In this document: piece by piece, positions 15,691 through 23,643 of the stretch
How the letters are laid out: each line of letters opens with the position of its first letter
Position numbering within the stretch: position 1 is the stretch's first letter
NCBI GenBank assembly: GCA_025149285.1
Contig: CP102274.1
Coordinates: forward strand, 6,552,489-6,616,488
From: Hungatella hathewayi
Lineage (GTDB): Bacteria > Bacillota > Clostridia > Lachnospirales > Lachnospiraceae
Reading direction: 5' to 3'
Length of the DNA stretch: 64,000 nt
Notes under the pieces: model-generated
The model's input: only the letters and a program-made list of their open reading frames with translations
Databases searched by the model: none
What the model was told of the DNA's origin: nothing
Program-made: the position numbers and the translations under genes

Positions 15691-17046
15691 ATGAATGAAG
15701 CATTTTTTCAACTGATCTCTTATTTTTTCATCTACTCATTCCTGGGCTGGTGCATGGAAATTGCCTATGCGGCCCTGAAAAAGAAACATTTTTATAACCG
15801 CGGCGTTTTAAACGGCCCTCTCTGTCCGGTTTACGGAATCGGTATGATCCTGATTCTGACCTTTTTCAGTTCTCTAAAAGAGAGTCTCGTCTTTCTTGCC
15901 ATCGGAAGCGCTGTCATCGCCACCCTTCTGGAGTTTTTTACCGGAGCGCTGATGGAAAAGCTCTTTAAGAAGCGGTGGTGGGACTACTCCGATTATAAAT
16001 ATAATCTGGGTGGTTACGTCTGTATTCCATTTTCAGCCCTCTGGGGCGTGGGCGCTGCCCTTACACTACGGTTTATCCATCCATTGATCCATATGATGAT
16101 CAGCCGGGTTCCCGCACTGGCCGGACAGATTATCCTGATCGCCGGACTCGTAATCCTGGCCATGGATTTTATCAGTGTCCTCGGCGTGGTCTTCCAGGTG
16201 CAGAAATACAACACCCGTGTGGAAGAACTGGCGGAAGGCATGCAGCAGATTTCCAACAGGCTGGCCCGCGCCATTTTTACCCGGATCGAAAAACGTATGG
16301 CAAAGGCCCATCCCGGAGCGGCGGAGGAACACCCGGAGGCAGACACCGGTTCCCGCGTAAAAACCCGTTCCTGCGAGGCGGTTCCGGCCGTCTTTGCCGA
16401 CGGCTGCTCGTTCCATAAGCTTGTCTGGCTGTTCTTTATCGGGGCATTCCTCGGGGATATCACCGAGACCATCTTCTGTTACGCAACCTCCGGAATTCTG
16501 ATGAGCCGCAGCAGTGTGGTCTATGGACCGTTCAGCGTCGTATGGGGGCTCGGAGTCGTGGTCCTCACCATGATGCTGCACAAGTATAAAGACCGCGACG
16601 ACCGCTATATTTTCCTGTTCGGTACTGTGGTTGGCGGCGCCTACGAATACATCTGCAGTGTATTCACGGAGATCGCCTTCGGAACCGTATTTTGGGATTA
16701 CAGCAAACTTCCCTTCAACCTGGGCGGAAGAATCAACCTTCTGTACTGTTTTTTCTGGGGACTCGCCGCTGTTGTCTGGATTAAGATTCTCTATCCGCGC
16801 ATCTCAGCGCTCATCGAACGGGTCCCGGTAAAGACCGGAAAGATTCTAAGCTGGCTCATGATCGTCTTTATGACTGTTAATATCATAATCTCGGCCATGG
16901 CACTGGCACGCTATTCAGACCGCCAGACGGGCAAAGAAGCGGCCAATTCCATTGATTACTTTCTGGATGACCATTTCCCGGATAAGAGGATGGAATGGAT
17001 TTATCCAAATGCAATTGTCAAAGACAATTCCGCCATGCAGCCGTAA
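15691..17046 (+). CDS. Duplicated CmpB-type (putative ABC transporter type IV) membrane protein
   Basis: A 451-residue membrane protein made of two tandem copies of a domain I recognise as the putative ABC-transporter type IV family. Copy 1 spans about residues 1-190 (YFFIYSFLGWCMEIAYA, NRGVLNGPLCPVYGIG, WDYSDYKYNLGGYVCIPFS). Copy 2 spans about 235-415 (WLFFIGAFLGDITETIF, SSVVYGPFSVVWGLG, WDYSKLPFNLGGRINLLYC). A charged cytosolic linker with a coiled-coil look (residues 170-230) joins them. Most relatives are single-domain. ATG 15691 has AAAGGA upstream; a start at 15628 would sit inside the terminator. It is a single gene and its substrate is unknown. Confidence 0.85.
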   Translation: MNEAFFQLISYFFIYSFLGWCMEIAYAALKKKHFYNRGVLNGPLCPVYGIGMILILTFFSSLKESLVFLAIGSAVIATLLEFFTGALMEKLFKKRWWDYSDYKYNLGGYVCIPFSALWGVGAALTLRFIHPLIHMMISRVPALAGQIILIAGLVILAMDFISVLGVVFQVQKYNTRVEELAEGMQQISNRLARAIFTRIEKRMAKAHPGAAEEHPEADTGSRVKTRSCEAVPAVFADGCSFHKLVWLFFIGAFLGDITETIFCYATSGILMSRSSVVYGPFSVVWGLGVVVLTMMLHKYKDRDDRYIFLFGTVVGGAYEYICSVFTEIAFGTVFWDYSKLPFNLGGRINLLYCFFWGLAAVVWIKILYPRISALIERVPVKTGKILSWLMIVFMTVNIIISAMALARYSDRQTGKEAANSIDYFLDDHFPDKRMEWIYPNAIVKDNSAMQP

Positions 17047-17074
17047 TGTTTCAAACTCCGGATTCCCGTTAAAG

Positions 17075-17102
17075 AAAGCCTCCACTTTTCAGTGGAGGCT
17101 TT
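17075..17102. terminator. Bidirectional terminator between convergent genes
   Basis: AAAGCCTCCAC pairs perfectly with GTGGAGGCTTT around a 6-nt loop. It serves the membrane protein gene on one side and ykpA on the other. Confidence 0.85.
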
Positions 17103-17147
17103 CCTGCCTGTCTGCCATCGATCCCGACAGGCACTGCCATGTTTTAT

Positions 17148-18788
17148 TTATTCATTCTCCTGCATCTGCTCATCAGTCAGAGTAAATACCTGTCTCTTAC
17201 GTGCCATCTCATCGCTTGCCAGGTACTCATCGTACGTGGTGATCTTATCGATCAGCTGGCCGTTCACGATTTCCATAATACGGTTAGCAGTCGTCTCCAC
17301 GATCTGATGGTCACGGGAGGAAAAGATCAGCACGCCCTGGAACTTCACCAGACCGTTGTTTAATGCTGTAATGGATTCCATGTCCAGATGGTCAGTCGGC
17401 TCGTCGAGCATCAGCACGTTAGCGCCGGAAATCATCAGCTTGGAAAGCATACAGCGCACTTTCTCACCACCGGATAAAACGCGTACCTTCTTCACACCGT
17501 CTTCGCCGGCAAACAGCATACGTCCCAGGAATCCGCGGACATAGGTCGCCTCCTTCTCAGGAGAGTACTGCGTCAGCCAGTCCACGATGGTATCATCGTT
17601 GTTGAACTCCGCACTGTTGTCCTTCGGGAAATAGCACTGGCTCGTGGTAAGTCCCCACTTATAATCGCCTTCATCCGGTTCCATCTCTCCGGCAAGAATC
17701 TTGAACAGCACCGTCTTCGCCTGCTCGTTGGGGCCAACCAGGGCCACCTTATCTTCTCTGTTTAAGATGAAGGAGATATTGTCCAGCACCTTCACACCGT
17801 CGATGGTCTTGGATAAATTCTGTACGGTCAGCACTTCGTTTCCGATCTCACGGGCCGGACGGAAATCAATATACGGATATTTACGGCTGGATGGTTTGAT
17901 GTCATCCAGTTCGATCTTTTCAAGCGCACGTTTTCTGGAGGTCGCCTGTTTGGACTTGGAAGCGTTGGCGGAGAAACGCTGGATAAACTCCTGCAGCTCC
18001 TTGATCTTCTCTTCCTTCTTCCGGTTGGCCTCTTTCATCTGCTTCACCATCAGCTGGCTGGACTCATACCAGAAATCGTAGTTACCGGCATACAGCTGAA
18101 TCTTGCCGTAGTCGATATCCGCGATCTGGGTGCAGACTTTATTTAAGAAATAACGGTCATGGGATACCACGATTACCGTATTTTCAAAATTAATCAGGAA
18201 CTCCTCCAGCCATGCGATGGCATCGAGATCCAGGTGGTTCGTCGGCTCGTCGAGAAGCAGGATATCCGGATTGCCGAATAACGCCTGGGCAAGCAGTACC
18301 TTTACCTTCTGGGCGCCGTTTAATTCCTTCATGTATTTGTAGTGATACTCCGTCTCGATACCGAGGCCGTTTAATAAGTTGGCCGCGTCAGACTCTGCTT
18401 CCCAGCCGTTCATGGAAGCAAATTCGCCTTCCAGCTCAGCTGCTTTGATGCCGTCCTCATCCGTGAAGTCTTCCTTCATATAGATGGCATCTTTTTCTTT
18501 CATGATCTCATACAGTCTGGCATTTCCCATAATAACCGTGTCCAGAACCTGGAACTCGTCATATTTAAAATGGTCCTGCTGGAGGAAGGAAAGCCTCTGG
18601 CCGGCCGTCATCACGATATCGCCGCTTGTTGGCTCCAGCTGTCCTGATAAAATCTTCAAAAATGTAGATTTTCCGGCTCCGTTGGCACCGATCATGCCGT
18701 AGCAGTTGCCCTCTGTAAACTTAATATTTACATCTTCAAACAATGCCTTCTTGCCAATACGTAAGGTTACATTATTCGCACTAATCAT
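17148..18788 (-). CDS. ykpA: ABC-F family ATPase, YkpA-like
   Basis: A 546-residue cytosolic tandem ATPase very close in pattern to Bacillus YkpA (FEDVNIKFTEGNCYGMIGAN, ASKSKQATSRKRALEKI, DDIKPSSRKYPYIDFRP, TTSQCYFPKDNS). Walker A of domain 1 is GANGAGKST and its signature is LNGAQ. Walker A of domain 2 is the degenerate GPNEQAKT, with signature LSGGEKVRC and DEPTDHLD. The degenerate motifs are also seen in YkpA proteins, so they are a family trait. The ATG at 18788 fits the family start MISANNV; a TTG at 18794 is the alternative. Role unknown, probably ribosome-associated as for other ABC-F proteins. Confidence 0.93.
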   Translation of the reverse strand: MISANNVTLRIGKKALFEDVNIKFTEGNCYGMIGANGAGKSTFLKILSGQLEPTSGDIVMTAGQRLSFLQQDHFKYDEFQVLDTVIMGNARLYEIMKEKDAIYMKEDFTDEDGIKAAELEGEFASMNGWEAESDAANLLNGLGIETEYHYKYMKELNGAQKVKVLLAQALFGNPDILLLDEPTNHLDLDAIAWLEEFLINFENTVIVVSHDRYFLNKVCTQIADIDYGKIQLYAGNYDFWYESSQLMVKQMKEANRKKEEKIKELQEFIQRFSANASKSKQATSRKRALEKIELDDIKPSSRKYPYIDFRPAREIGNEVLTVQNLSKTIDGVKVLDNISFILNREDKVALVGPNEQAKTVLFKILAGEMEPDEGDYKWGLTTSQCYFPKDNSAEFNNDDTIVDWLTQYSPEKEATYVRGFLGRMLFAGEDGVKKVRVLSGGEKVRCMLSKLMISGANVLMLDEPTDHLDMESITALNNGLVKFQGVLIFSSRDHQIVETTANRIMEIVNGQLIDKITTYDEYLASDEMARKRQVFTLTDEQMQENE

Positions 18789-19014
18789 TCCCAATAAATT
18801 CCTTTCTTCAAATGCCGCTCACTCTGCCAATATTTCAGTGCCGCCCGGCAGCACTCGTGAGCAGGCACCCTCTGCGGGAGTTTCCGCTCACACAAAACAG
18901 GGCTCATACAGCCCCGTCTCTCATCTCTCTTATTTTACATGAAAATCCCGAATTTGCAAGCCTTTTATCAAAAAAGCCTGTAAATCCGGTGATTTTCAGC
19001 TGGATCTTCATATT

Positions 19015-19665
19015 CTATTTGGCAGACTCTACTTTCAGCGGGAAATTAGCCTCGCTGCCTGCGTCATAGCTCACTGTTACATACGTCACTTTTACCATGG
19101 CGCCGCTGCCGTTGCTGTCATCTGTGGCCTGCCCCAGTACACCTGTATTAAGGCCTTCGCAGTTATCTTTTAAGAAGCCCGTATCTTCCCCTTTTTCATT
19201 CCGGATCGTAAAGCTGCTCATGGCCTGATCCGTTACGCTTCCGGTCATGGTCTTCACTTCCATGTCCTCCTGGGCATCCAGCACCAGCACGATCGCTGCA
19301 TTGGCGGCGTCATCTCCGGAGATCTCACCCTTATAAATGATGGAAACCGGAATTCCCGCCTTCAGCTCATAGGACGTCTCGATTACCACGCCGTTTAAGT
19401 TAAATTTCACTTCCGCATCGCCGTTTTTAACGGTCATATCCTCCAGCGTATCCGATACCGATACCACATCACACGTCAATATCTTAAACTCTGCGGTATC
19501 GCCCGGCGCCTCCAGCGTCGCGGCCGGCGTTGTCGCCGGTTCCTTCGTCTCCGGTTCCGTCACGGCAGGGGCCGGTGTCGTCTCCGTATTACTGGCTGAT
19601 TTTCCGCAGGCCGTAAATGCGAGGGCCGCGCAGACCGCCATTATCACAATCAGGGTTCGTTTCAT
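19015..19665 (-). CDS. Hypothetical lipoprotein with beta-rich C-terminal domain
   Basis: A 216-residue predicted lipoprotein. Its signal peptide ends FTAC near residue 20, followed by a Thr/Pro/Glu-rich linker to about residue 48. The rest holds two similar segments around residues 60-120 and 140-205 (VSVSDTLEDMTVKNGDAEVKFNL, and TDQAMSSFTIRNEKGEDTGF), suggesting an internal repeat of a small beta domain. It starts at ATG 19665 with AGAGG 6 bp upstream. It lies 91 bp downstream of the amino acid transporter ATPase on the same strand with no clear terminator between, so it may be read as its last gene. No family recognised. Confidence 0.8.
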   Translation of the reverse strand: MKRTLIVIMAVCAALAFTACGKSASNTETTPAPAVTEPETKEPATTPAATLEAPGDTAEFKILTCDVVSVSDTLEDMTVKNGDAEVKFNLNGVVIETSYELKAGIPVSIIYKGEISGDDAANAAIVLVLDAQEDMEVKTMTGSVTDQAMSSFTIRNEKGEDTGFLKDNCEGLNTGVLGQATDDSNGSGAMVKVTYVTVSYDAGSEANFPLKVESAK

Positions 19666-19756
19666 TTGCATCCTCTTCTCTCTGTTATATACTGTCATGA
19701 TCTTATTGAGTGCTCATAGTATATCATCCGATTGTGAATATTGCTTTGCTTTTTTC

Positions 19757-20536
19757 TTAATTTTTGAGAGAACCGTATCCATCGCCGTAACGGCCAAGAA
19801 AACTCTGCGTGCGCTCATGACTGGAAGTGAAAACTTCCTCCGGTGTTCCCTCTTCCACGATCAGGCCGTCGGCCATGAAGATGACGCGGTCGGAGATGTC
19901 TCTCGCAAATGCCATCTCATGAGTCACGATTACCATGGTGATCTGTAAATCGGCCAGAGAACGAATCACTTTCAGCACTTCCCCTGTAAGCTCCGGGTCC
20001 AGCGCGGAGGTGGGCTCATCAAAGAACAGAATCTTGGGATTTAAGGCGAGAGCTCTTGCGATGGCAACCCGCTGGCACTGACCGCCCGAGAGCTGGCAGG
20101 GATATGCCTCCGCCTTGTCCTCCAGCCCCATCTTGCGGAGCAGATCATATGCTTCGCGGATGGCCTCATCCGCCTTTCGCTTTTGAACATGAATCGGCGC
20201 GTCAATGATGTTTTTCAGCACATTGTAATGGGGAAATAAGTTGAAATTCTGGAAAACGAGTCCGTAATTTCCCTGGATCTCCTTCAATTTTTCTTTTCCG
20301 GCATAGACGGCCGTTCCATCCGGGCCGTTCCATGCCGCCTTCTCTCCCAGGTACAGGAGCTCGCCGCTGTCCATCTTTTCCAGCATTGTTGCACAGCGAA
20401 GCAGGGTGGACTTTCCGGACCCCGACGGACCAATGATGGAGACAATCTCGCCTTCTTCCACAGATAAGGAGATATCCTTCAGCACGCCCTGTCCGTCAAA
20501 TGATTTTTTGACATGGTTCATTTCCAGCAGATACAT
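19757..20536 (-). CDS. Polar amino acid ABC transporter ATPase, GlnQ-like
   Basis: A 259-residue ABC ATPase. Walker A GPSGSGKST is at about residues 36-44, the Q-loop VFQNFNLFPHYNVLKNI, signature LSGGQCQRVAIARAL, Walker B ILFFDEPTSALDP, and switch His in VTHEMAFARD. The pattern and the C-terminal GTPEEVFTS are typical of the GlnQ/HisP group. GGAGG precedes ATG 20536, 14 bp after the permease stop. It drives import of the amino acid bound by the protein at 21279-22181. Confidence 0.95.
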   Translation of the reverse strand: MYLLEMNHVKKSFDGQGVLKDISLSVEEGEIVSIIGPSGSGKSTLLRCATMLEKMDSGELLYLGEKAAWNGPDGTAVYAGKEKLKEIQGNYGLVFQNFNLFPHYNVLKNIIDAPIHVQKRKADEAIREAYDLLRKMGLEDKAEAYPCQLSGGQCQRVAIARALALNPKILFFDEPTSALDPELTGEVLKVIRSLADLQITMVIVTHEMAFARDISDRVIFMADGLIVEEGTPEEVFTSSHERTQSFLGRYGDGYGSLKN

Positions 20537-20550
20537 ATGGGTTCTCCTCC

Positions 20551-21201
20551 TTATTGGTAGTAATCCAGCCGTTTTTCCGCGTATTCCATAATAACGGCTA
20601 CCAGCAGATTAAATATGTAATAGAACAGTCCGGCCGCCACAAAGGGGATCAGACTCGTCTGGGAAGATGCCAGCGCCTTTGCCACTGCAAACATCTCCAG
20701 CACGCTGATGGTAAATGCCAGGGAAGTATCCTTGACCAGTGTGATAACCTCGTTTGTTACCGAAGGGAGAATCCGCTTCATTACCTGAGGAAAAATGATC
20801 CGGAAAAACGTCTGTGTCTTCGAATACCCCAGCAGCTTCGCCGCCTCATACTGGCCAACCGGCATGGACTGGATTCCGCTTCGGTATATTTCCGCAAAAT
20901 ATGCCGCATAATTGATGACAAAACCGATGAAGGCTGCCCATAGACGGTAGTTGTTGCCCACTTTAATTTTAAACAGATAATACGGACCGAAATAGACCAC
21001 CATCAGCTGCAGCATCAGAGGTGTTCCCCTCATGACTGAAATATAAAATTTTACAATGGTTCTGATTACAGGATTTTTCGACATCCTGCCAAAGGATATG
21101 AAAAGTCCCAGAGGAAGTGAAAAAATAAGCGTCACAAAAAAGATCTGGATGCTGATCCACATGCCTCCTGTCAGCTGTGAAAAAATCTTTGTTAAAGTCA
21201 T
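20551..21201 (-). CDS. Polar amino acid ABC transporter permease
   Basis: A 216-residue permease of the HisM/GlnP group with about five hydrophobic helices. Family motifs are RGTPLMLQLMVVYFGPY and the EAA-type loop GQYEAAKLLGYSKTQTFFRIIFPQ that docks the ATPase. Only one permease gene is present, so it should act as a homodimer. It starts 77 bp after the binding-protein stop, across a GC-rich hairpin, with AGGGGAA upstream of ATG 21201. Confidence 0.95.
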   Translation of the reverse strand: MTLTKIFSQLTGGMWISIQIFFVTLIFSLPLGLFISFGRMSKNPVIRTIVKFYISVMRGTPLMLQLMVVYFGPYYLFKIKVGNNYRLWAAFIGFVINYAAYFAEIYRSGIQSMPVGQYEAAKLLGYSKTQTFFRIIFPQVMKRILPSVTNEVITLVKDTSLAFTISVLEMFAVAKALASSQTSLIPFVAAGLFYYIFNLLVAVIMEYAEKRLDYYQ

Positions 21202-21235
21202 GGTATTCCCCTCTTATCTTCTCCATGGTTTCAAA

Positions 21236-21268
21236 CAGGGGCCAGGCCCAAAAAAGGGTAAGCCCCTG
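21236..21268 (-). other. Intercistronic hairpin after amino acid binding-protein gene
   Basis: CAGGGGC pairs with GCCCCTG around a 19-nt loop and is followed by TTT on the minus strand. It probably stabilises or partially terminates the message, favouring the binding protein. Confidence 0.55.
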
Positions 21269-21278
21269 CTGTCTGTCT

Positions 21279-22181
21279 CTATTTACCGATCGTTGTAATA
21301 TCCTTATCGAACCATTTTTCGGAAATCTTCGCCAGGGTGCCGTCTGCTGCCAGCGCTTCCAGCTGTGCCTGCACCTGATCCTTTAAGGCGTCATTCCCCT
21401 TCTTGAAGCCGACTGCATAATTTTCCGCGGCAAGCGTTTCATCCAATACGATAAAATCAACCTGTCTCTGCTCGATCTGGAAACGCGCTACTACCTCGTC
21501 CATGGCAATCGCGTCAACCGCGCCCATCTGTAAATCCATAAAAGCCGTATTATAATCCGGCGTAGACTGAAGTGTTCCAAACGTACCGGTCAGGTTTGGG
21601 TCATCTTTTAACGCCGCTTCCGCAGAAGACTCTGCCTGAACCTCCACTACCTTTCCCGCCAAATCTGCCAGTGTCTTAATGCCGGACTCAGCCGTCACCA
21701 CAAAGACCTGCTGGTTCGCCATATAAGCTTCCGTCCATGTATAATCGTCCTCACGGCCCGTCATGGTAAATCCGTTCCAGATACAGTCAATATTGCCGGA
21801 TTCCAGCTCCATGTCCTTAGCCGCCCAGTCAACCGGCTGCGGAACGAATTCCATTCCGAGACGTTTGGCAACCTCTTCTGCCACCTCCAGATCAAAACCG
21901 GTATACTCACCGTCATCGCCCACATACCCCATAGGCGGAAATTCCTGATCAAATCCTACCGTAAACGTACCGCCCGCGGCTCCCGCCTCAGAAGCCTCTG
22001 TCTCTGGCGCCTTCGTATCTGTATCGGTATCTGCAGCAGTCTCCGCTGCCGTTGTCTCCGCCTCTTTCGCCGTAGTTCCAGCGGTCTCCGCCGCCGTATT
22101 GCCCGCTGCCTGTCCGGAACATCCGGACACCACCGCCATCATTCCCAGGGCTGCCGCCATTAAGATTGCTCTCTTCTTCAT
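21279..22181 (-). CDS. Polar amino acid ABC transporter substrate-binding lipoprotein
   Basis: A 300-residue family 3 solute-binding protein. Its lipoprotein signal ends VSGC near residue 21, followed by a Thr/Ala/Glu linker to about residue 70, then the binding domain. The family signature is visible: TVGFDQEFPPMGYVGDDGEY, FDLEVAEEVAKRLGM, IDCIWNGFTMTGREDDYTWT and YAVGFKKGNDALKDQV. ATG 22181 has GAGGAGG upstream; the reading to 22220 crosses a palindrome and is not coding. It is first in a three-gene amino acid import operon. The exact ligand cannot be read from sequence. Confidence 0.95.
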   Translation of the reverse strand: MKKRAILMAAALGMMAVVSGCSGQAAGNTAAETAGTTAKEAETTAAETAADTDTDTKAPETEASEAGAAGGTFTVGFDQEFPPMGYVGDDGEYTGFDLEVAEEVAKRLGMEFVPQPVDWAAKDMELESGNIDCIWNGFTMTGREDDYTWTEAYMANQQVFVVTAESGIKTLADLAGKVVEVQAESSAEAALKDDPNLTGTFGTLQSTPDYNTAFMDLQMGAVDAIAMDEVVARFQIEQRQVDFIVLDETLAAENYAVGFKKGNDALKDQVQAQLEALAADGTLAKISEKWFDKDITTIGK

Positions 22182-22211
22182 AATTGTTGTTTCCTCCTCT
22201 GCATTTTCATG

Positions 22212-22227
22212 TGCTACCATGGTAGCA
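22212..22227. promoter_or_regulatory. Perfect 16-bp palindrome before the amino acid transporter
   Basis: TGCTACCATGGTAGCA is exactly self-complementary and sits 31 bp before the binding-protein start, just upstream of its ribosome site. It is a likely repressor operator. Confidence 0.5.
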
Positions 22228-22297
22228 TACTAAAGTATTTCTGTAAAGCAGAATTTTTATCTTTCGCTCTTATTTGCAGAGTGTCCGGCATACAGCT

Positions 22298-22356
22298 AAA
22301 AGTCCGGGCCGGCCCAACGCGTCTTTCTTTGGCGCGTTCGGCTGACCCGGACTTTT
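22298..22356 (-). terminator. Large branched terminator after bcp
   Basis: Outer arms AAAAGTCCGGG/CCCGGACTTTT (11 bp) enclose an inner AACGCG/CGCGTT helix. It ends in TTTT on the minus strand and closes the MBL-to-bcp operon. Confidence 0.8.
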
Positions 22357-22368
22357 GGTGTCTCTTTT

Positions 22369-22839
22369 TTATGCATTTGCCCTTTCATCCAGATACTCCA
22401 GAATCTCCTGTGCGTTCGTATCCGGTTTTACTTTCTCGAAGACCTTTTCAATCACACCGTTCTCATCGATCACGAAGGTGCTTCTGACCACGCCCATGGA
22501 TACTTTTCCATAAAGCTTTTTCTCCTGCCAGACGTCATACGCCTTTATGGCCTCCAGCTCCGGATCGGAAACCAGAATGAAGGGAAGTTCGTGTTTTTGG
22601 GCAAAGTTACTGTGGCTCTTTACACTGTCTTTGCTCACTCCAATGACTTCCACGCCTCTCTGCTGATATCCCGCATACGCGCCGGCGAAGGCACACGCCT
22701 CACGGGTACAGCCCGGTGTGTTGTCCTTCGGATAAAAATAGAGAACGACCTTCTTCCCCAGAAAGGAGGAAAGTGTTACGGGATTGACGTCCTTATCGTT
22801 TAATGTAAAGTCTGGTGCTTTTGTTCCTGCCTGCAGCAT
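22369..22839 (-). CDS. bcp: Thiol peroxidase Bcp (peroxiredoxin Q)
   Basis: A 156-residue cytosolic peroxiredoxin that reduces hydroperoxides with thioredoxin. The peroxidatic Cys44 lies in DNTPGCTREACAF, with resolving Cys49 five residues later, the PrxQ arrangement. Other family markers are APDFTLND at the N-terminus, VVLYFYPKD, and RSTFVIDENG. Length is normal. TTGGAGG precedes ATG 22839. It is the last gene of the operon that begins with the MBL hydrolase, 91 bp after the HAD gene. Confidence 0.96.
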   Translation of the reverse strand: MLQAGTKAPDFTLNDKDVNPVTLSSFLGKKVVLYFYPKDNTPGCTREACAFAGAYAGYQQRGVEVIGVSKDSVKSHSNFAQKHELPFILVSDPELEAIKAYDVWQEKKLYGKVSMGVVRSTFVIDENGVIEKVFEKVKPDTNAQEILEYLDERANA

Positions 22840-22930
22840 AATTTAGTACCTCCAAATTTAAAATAGTGATGATTCTTTTTATTCGCCAGGCCATGGCGGC
22901 AGATGGAACGCCCGGGTTCCCGCCTGCCGG

Positions 22931-23623
22931 CTATAAAAATTCTTTCAGCTCCTTAAGCGACCGGATCTCCCAGCTGACAGTGACACCGGCGGTGTTAAGG
23001 GCCCCCTGCGGATTAAACCAGCAGGTATCAATTCCCGCCGTATTTCCGCCTTTTATATCTGAATTTAAGGAGTCTCCCACGATCAGGGTTCCTTTCCTCT
23101 CCGCTCCCGGCATCGCCTCAAAGCAGCGGTCAAAATACTCTTTCTGCGGCTTCTGGTACCCGACCTCCTCGGAAATAAAGGATTTCTTAAAATACTGGTC
23201 CAGACCGGAATCCGCCATCCGCATCTTCTGAGTCTCTGTAAAACCGTTTGTCACCACATACAGATCATACCGGTCCTGTAAATACGTAAGCACCTCCACG
23301 GCTTCCGGCATGACGATGGCGGTATGATTCAGGATTTCTCTGTATCTGTGCTCAGTCTGTATCCCGTCAGCACTGATGCCATGGGCCTCAAACACGGCGC
23401 CGAATCTGGTATCCGTGATATGGTCTTTCGTAATGAGACCTTTCTCATAGGCATCCCATAAGCCGCGGTTCACCCTGCGGTACGTCCCGATTAAATCCGC
23501 CGTCCGGCATACCCCGTTTTCTTCATACTCCTTGAATACACTGGCAAGCCCGCGTTCCTCCGCAGAGTCAAAATCGAGAAGCGTTCCGTCCACGTCGAAA
23601 AGGATGGTCGTATATTGTTTCAT
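22931..23623 (-). CDS. HAD-family nucleotidase, YjjG-like
   Basis: A 230-residue haloacid dehalogenase-type phosphatase. Motif I is FDVDGTLLDFD (nucleophile Asp10), motif II VVTNGF, motif III QKPQKEYFD, and motif IV IVGDSLNSDIKGG. An alpha-helical cap lies between motifs I and II. The overall pattern is that of YjjG, which dephosphorylates non-canonical pyrimidine nucleoside monophosphates. Its position directly after pyrC (20 bp gap, GGAGGGGG ribosome site) fits a role in pyrimidine metabolism (inference). Confidence 0.9.
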   Translation of the reverse strand: MKQYTTILFDVDGTLLDFDSAEERGLASVFKEYEENGVCRTADLIGTYRRVNRGLWDAYEKGLITKDHITDTRFGAVFEAHGISADGIQTEHRYREILNHTAIVMPEAVEVLTYLQDRYDLYVVTNGFTETQKMRMADSGLDQYFKKSFISEEVGYQKPQKEYFDRCFEAMPGAERKGTLIVGDSLNSDIKGGNTAGIDTCWFNPQGALNTAGVTVSWEIRSLKELKEFL

Positions 23624-23643
23624 GAAAGTTTCCCCCTCCGGCC

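Noticed and set aside
17148..18788. Degenerate second Walker A (GPNEQAKT) and LNGAQ signature in the ABC-F protein
   Set aside because: The same substitutions occur in Bacillus YkpA as I recall it, so they are a family trait rather than a local mutation.
18789..19014. Possible attenuator in the ykpA leader
   Set aside because: Short GC-rich stems are present, but none is followed by a T run and no leader peptide was found.
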